64,000 nucleotides of DNA, taken from assembly GCF_000612545.2 (NCBI RefSeq), contig NZ_CP097800.1, forward strand, positions 4,848,501 to 4,912,500. Reading direction: 5' to 3'. This document shows positions 61,215 through 64,000 of this stretch, piece after piece. The position numbers and the translations under genes are program-made. The notes beneath the pieces were generated by a model. That model searched no databases and was not told the DNA's origin. It was given only the letters and a program-made list of their open reading frames with translations. The number at the start of each line of letters is the position of its first letter. The stretch's first letter is position 1. Source of the stretch: Streptomyces sp. PCS3-D2. Lineage in GTDB: Bacteria; Actinomycetota; Actinomycetes; Streptomycetales; Streptomycetaceae.

Positions 61215-63470
61215 ATGGAAACGGACGGGGTACGGGCGGCGGTGCAGCGGGCGGTGGTCGAGGGCGTCCTCGAACGCATCACCTACGCCAACGAGGAGAG
61301 CGGCTACACCGTCGCCCGCGTCGACACCGGCCGCGGCGCCGGCGACCTGCTCACCGTGGTCGGCTCCCTGCTGGGCGCGCAGCCCGGCGAATCACTGCGC
61401 ATGGAGGGCCGTTGGGGCTCCCACCCGCAGTACGGCAAGCAGTTCACCGTGGAGAACTACCGGACCGTCCTGCCGGCCACCATCCAGGGCATCCGCCGGT
61501 ACCTCGGATCCGGCCTGATCAAGGGCATCGGACCCAAGATCGCCGACCGGATCGTGGAGCACTTCGGGACCGGCACGCTCGACGTGATCGAGGCCGAGCC
61601 GAAGCGCCTGATCGAGGTCCCCGGGCTGGGGCCCAAGCGGACGAAGCTGATCGGTGCCGCCTGGGAGGAGCAGAAGGCCATCAAGGAGGTCATGGTCTTC
61701 CTCCAGGGCGTCGGCGTCTCCACCTCCATCGCCGTGCGCATCTACAAGAAGTACGGCGACGCCTCCATCTCCGTCGTCAACAACCAGCCCTACCGTCTCG
61801 CCGCCGACGTGTGGGGCATCGGCTTCCTGACGGCGGACCGCATCGCGCAGGCCGTCGGGATCCCGCACGACAGCCCCGAGCGCGTCAAGGCCGGACTGCA
61901 GTACGCGCTGTCCCAATCCGCCGACCAGGGCCACTGCTTCCTGCCCGAGGAGAAGCTCATCGCCGACGGGGTCAAACTGCTCCAGGTCGACACCGGGCTG
62001 GTGATCGAGTGCCTGGCCGAGCTCGCCGCCGACCCCGAGGGGGTCGTGCGGGAGTCCGTGCCGGACCCGCAGGGCGGGCCCGACCCGCTGACCGCCGTGT
62101 ACCTGGTGCCCTTCCACCGGGCCGAGCTGTCCCTGGTCGGGCAGGTGCGCCGGCTCCTGCGCGCCGAGGACGACCGGCTGCCGTCCTTCCAGGACGTGGA
62201 CTGGGACAAGGCCCTCGGCTGGCTCGCCGGGCGTACCGGGGCCGCGCTCGCCCCCGAGCAGCGGGAGGCGGTCAGGCTGGCGCTGACCCGCCGGGTCGCC
62301 GTCCTCACCGGCGGGCCCGGCTGCGGCAAGTCCTTCACCGTGCGCTCCATCGTCGAGCTGGCCCGGGCGAAGAAGGCCAAGGTGGTGCTGGCCGCGCCCA
62401 CCGGACGGGCCGCGAAGCGGCTGTCGGAGCTCACCGGGGCCGAGGCCTCCACGGTGCACCGGCTGCTGGAGCTCAAACCGGGCGGGGACGCCGCGTACGA
62501 CCGGGACCGGCCGCTGGACGCCGACCTGGTCGTGGTCGACGAGGCCTCGATGCTGGACCTGCTGCTGGCCAACAAGCTGGTCAAGGCGGTGGCCCCGGGG
62601 GCCCACCTGCTGCTGGTGGGGGATGTGGACCAGCTGCCGTCGGTGGGCGCGGGGGAGGTGCTGAGGGACCTGCTGGCCGAGGACGGCCCGGTGCCCGCGG
62701 TGCGCCTGACCCGGATCTTCCGGCAGGCCCAGCAGTCCGGCGTGGTCACCAACGCGCACCGCATCAACACCGGGCTGCCGCCGATCACCGACGGGCTGCC
62801 GGACTTCTTCCTCTTCCCCGAGGAGGACACCGAGGCGGCGGGCGTGCTCGCCGTGGACGTGGCGGCCCGCAGGATCCCGGCCAGGTTCGGCCTCGATCCC
62901 CGGCGGGACGTCCAGGTGCTCGCACCCATGCACCGCGGCCCGGCGGGCGCCGGGAACCTCAACGGGCTGCTCCAGCAGGCGATGACGCCGGCCCGCCCCG
63001 ACCTGCCGGAGAAGCGCTTCGGCGGCCGGGTCTTCCGGGTGGGCGACAAGGTCACCCAGATCCGCAACAACTACGAGAAGGGGGCCAACGGCGTCTTCAA
63101 CGGCACCGTCGGGGTGGTCGTCGGCCTGGACGCGGACGAACAGCGCCTGACGGTGCGGACGGAGGAGGACGAGGAGATCGGCTACGAGTTCTCCGAGCTC
63201 GACGAGCTGGCCCACGCCTACGCCGTCACCATCCACCGCTCCCAGGGAAGTGAATATCCCGCCGTGGTGATCCCGGTCACCACCGGGGCTTGGATGATGC
63301 TCCAGCGCAATCTGCTCTACACGGCGGTGACCAGGGCGAAGAAGCTGGTCGTCCTCGTCGGGTCCCGAAAGGCTCTCGGTCAGGCCGTGCGGACCGTTTC
63401 CGCAGGTAGGAGGTACACGGCGGTGGCGGCGCGGCTCTCCGGCCGCATACCGGTGGGAAACATCACCTAA
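61215..63470 (+). CDS. recD2: RecD2-type SF1B DNA helicase
   Basis: The protein is 751 residues. The N-terminal part (~1-300) contains an OB-like segment and tandem helix-hairpin-helix motifs ([28 protein letters not shown]), typical of RecD2, not the RecBCD-bound RecD1. The helicase core shows Walker A GGPGCGKS (366-373; Cys-Gly-Lys-Ser instead of T-G-K-T), [10 protein letters not shown] (motif II), [15 protein letters not shown] (III), LTRIFRQA (IV), [19 protein letters not shown] (V) and [17 protein letters not shown] (VI). It is a 5'-3' ssDNA translocase in repair of oxidative or replication damage. It ends in an AAATGATCGATCATTT palindrome. Confidence 0.93.
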   Translation: METDGVRAAVQRAVVEGVLERITYANEESGYTVARVDTGRGAGDLLTVVGSLLGAQPGESLRMEGRWGSHPQYGKQFTVENYRTVLPATIQGIRRYLGSGLIKGIGPKIADRIVEHFGTGTLDVIEAEPKRLIEVPGLGPKRTKLIGAAWEEQKAIKEVMVFLQGVGVSTSIAVRIYKKYGDASISVVNNQPYRLAADVWGIGFLTADRIAQAVGIPHDSPERVKAGLQYALSQSADQGHCFLPEEKLIADGVKLLQVDTGLVIECLAELAADPEGVVRESVPDPQGGPDPLTAVYLVPFHRAELSLVGQVRRLLRAEDDRLPSFQDVDWDKALGWLAGRTGAALAPEQREAVRLALTRRVAVLTGGPGCGKSFTVRSIVELARAKKAKVVLAAPTGRAAKRLSELTGAEASTVHRLLELKPGGDAAYDRDRPLDADLVVVDEASMLDLLLANKLVKAVAPGAHLLLVGDVDQLPSVGAGEVLRDLLAEDGPVPAVRLTRIFRQAQQSGVVTNAHRINTGLPPITDGLPDFFLFPEEDTEAAGVLAVDVAARRIPARFGLDPRRDVQVLAPMHRGPAGAGNLNGLLQQAMTPARPDLPEKRFGGRVFRVGDKVTQIRNNYEKGANGVFNGTVGVVVGLDADEQRLTVRTEEDEEIGYEFSELDELAHAYAVTIHRSQGSEYPAVVIPVTTGAWMMLQRNLLYTAVTRAKKLVVLVGSRKALGQAVRTVSAGRRYTAVAARLSGRIPVGNIT

Positions 63471-63484
63471 ATGATCGATCATTT
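63469..63484. promoter_or_regulatory. 16-bp palindrome at the recD2 stop codon
   Basis: AAATGATCGATCATTT is a perfect AT-rich palindrome overlapping the TAA stop. It is 169 bp before the citrate synthase start. It may be an operator for the next gene or part of a weak terminator. Confidence 0.4.
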
Positions 63485-63652
63485 GGGGTTCCCGCCGCCG
63501 TTCGGAGGGGGCAGGATGGACAAGTTGGCGGCACTCAGTGCCGTCGGAAGGACCAAACGCCGACCCCGAGTGCACTCTCCTGCGCCAAATGGGGGAAGGT
63601 AGAGGCAGTCAGGGCACCTCGAAGAAGAGGCACTACGTCGGTGAGGGATGAC

Positions 63653-64000
63653 GTGAGCGACAACTCTGTAGTACTCCGGTACGCGGACGGCGAATACACC
63701 TACCCGGTGGTGGAGAGCACCGTCGGCGACCAGGGCTTCGACATCTCGAAGCTGCGGGCCCAGACCGGGCTCGTGACGTTGGACAGTGGCTACGGCAACA
63801 CCGCCGCCTACAAGTCCGCGATCACCTACCTCGACGGTGAGCAGGGCATCCTGCGCTACCGCGGCTACCCGATCGAGCAGCTGGCCGAGCGTTCGTCCTT
63901 CATCGAGGTGGCCTACCTGCTGATCAACGGTGAGCTGCCCACCGTCGACGAGCTCGCGTCCTTCCGCAACGAGATCACCCAGCACACGCTGCTCCACGAG
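63653..64000 (+). CDS. gltA: Citrate synthase, N-terminal part (cut by window edge)
   Basis: The first 116 codons are visible, from GTG 63653 ([20 protein letters not shown]). GTG 63641 in frame would add four residues, but GAGGGATGA before 63653 suits an RBS. The N-terminal motif [21 protein letters not shown] and [19 protein letters not shown] are diagnostic of type II (hexameric-type) citrate synthases, with the R-G-Y-P-I block. The enzyme condenses acetyl-CoA with oxaloacetate. Catalytic His/Asp residues lie beyond the edge. Confidence 0.93.
   Translation, partial: MSDNSVVLRYADGEYTYPVVESTVGDQGFDISKLRAQTGLVTLDSGYGNTAAYKSAITYLDGEQGILRYRGYPIEQLAERSSFIEVAYLLINGELPTVDELASFRNEITQHTLLHE

Overview
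This is a high-GC actinobacterial chromosome segment, almost certainly Streptomyces. The evidence is strong third-position G/C bias, frequent GTG and TTG starts, an AdpA-type developmental regulator, a complete desferrioxamine (des) locus with DmdR/IdeR-type iron boxes, and DasR-like dre palindromes. From memory, the gene order of the two flanks matches the S. coelicolor chromosome around SCO2769-SCO2792. That is recalled synteny, not a search result.

Layout. 1-8.6 kb: adpA (cut by the left edge), a universal stress protein, an acetate-type transporter, the glmS unit, a DUF4429/SHOCT protein and a secreted GH20 hexosaminidase. Two dre-like palindromes tie glmS and the hexosaminidase to N-acetylglucosamine control. 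8.0-10.5 kb: a lipoprotein, a DUF1023 hydrolase and a small partner. 10.6-18.1 kb: desEF and desABCD, all on the minus strand, with one iron box before desE and another before desA, and hairpins closing each unit. 18.2-25.5 kb: a leucine/branched acyl-CoA degradation operon (carboxyltransferase, biotin carboxylase, HMG-CoA lyase, acyl-CoA dehydrogenase) divergent from a TetR regulator with palindromes between them, then a conserved phosphatase-like gene.

25.5-42.5 kb is an accessory block. It holds a 2,267-residue secreted RHS protein with a Hint protease domain and a 120-residue C-terminal toxin, and a small Cys-pair (zinc-ribbon-like) candidate immunity gene downstream. A divergent 1,354-residue secreted DNRLRE/VCBS/bulb-lectin protein shares an intergenic region with the RHS gene, centred on a perfect 12-8-12 inverted repeat. 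A membrane glycan set follows (acyltransferase 3, GT-C-like polytopic protein, GtrB/DPM1-type GT2). The toxin end is visibly AT-richer than its surroundings, as expected of an exchanged toxin cassette.

42.5-64 kb returns to core-type genes: acyl-CoA thioesterase II and a second acyl-CoA dehydrogenase; a PucR regulator divergent from agmatinase and a ThDP enzyme; a fused heterodimer-type ABC exporter; an EF-hand protein; a small secreted protein; an S37 peptidase; a Tat-exported GH3 (NagZ-type) enzyme; a LysR/EamA divergent pair with a perfect palindrome; a GNAT; a DUF937 protein; recD2; and the 5' end of citrate synthase.

I saw no tRNA, rRNA, CRISPR array, transposase or recognisable attachment site. 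The strongest candidate for something undescribed is the RHS-Hint-toxin module: its antidote reading frame carries the conserved Cys pairs but has no canonical start codon, and its lectin/VCBS neighbour appears to share an operator with it.
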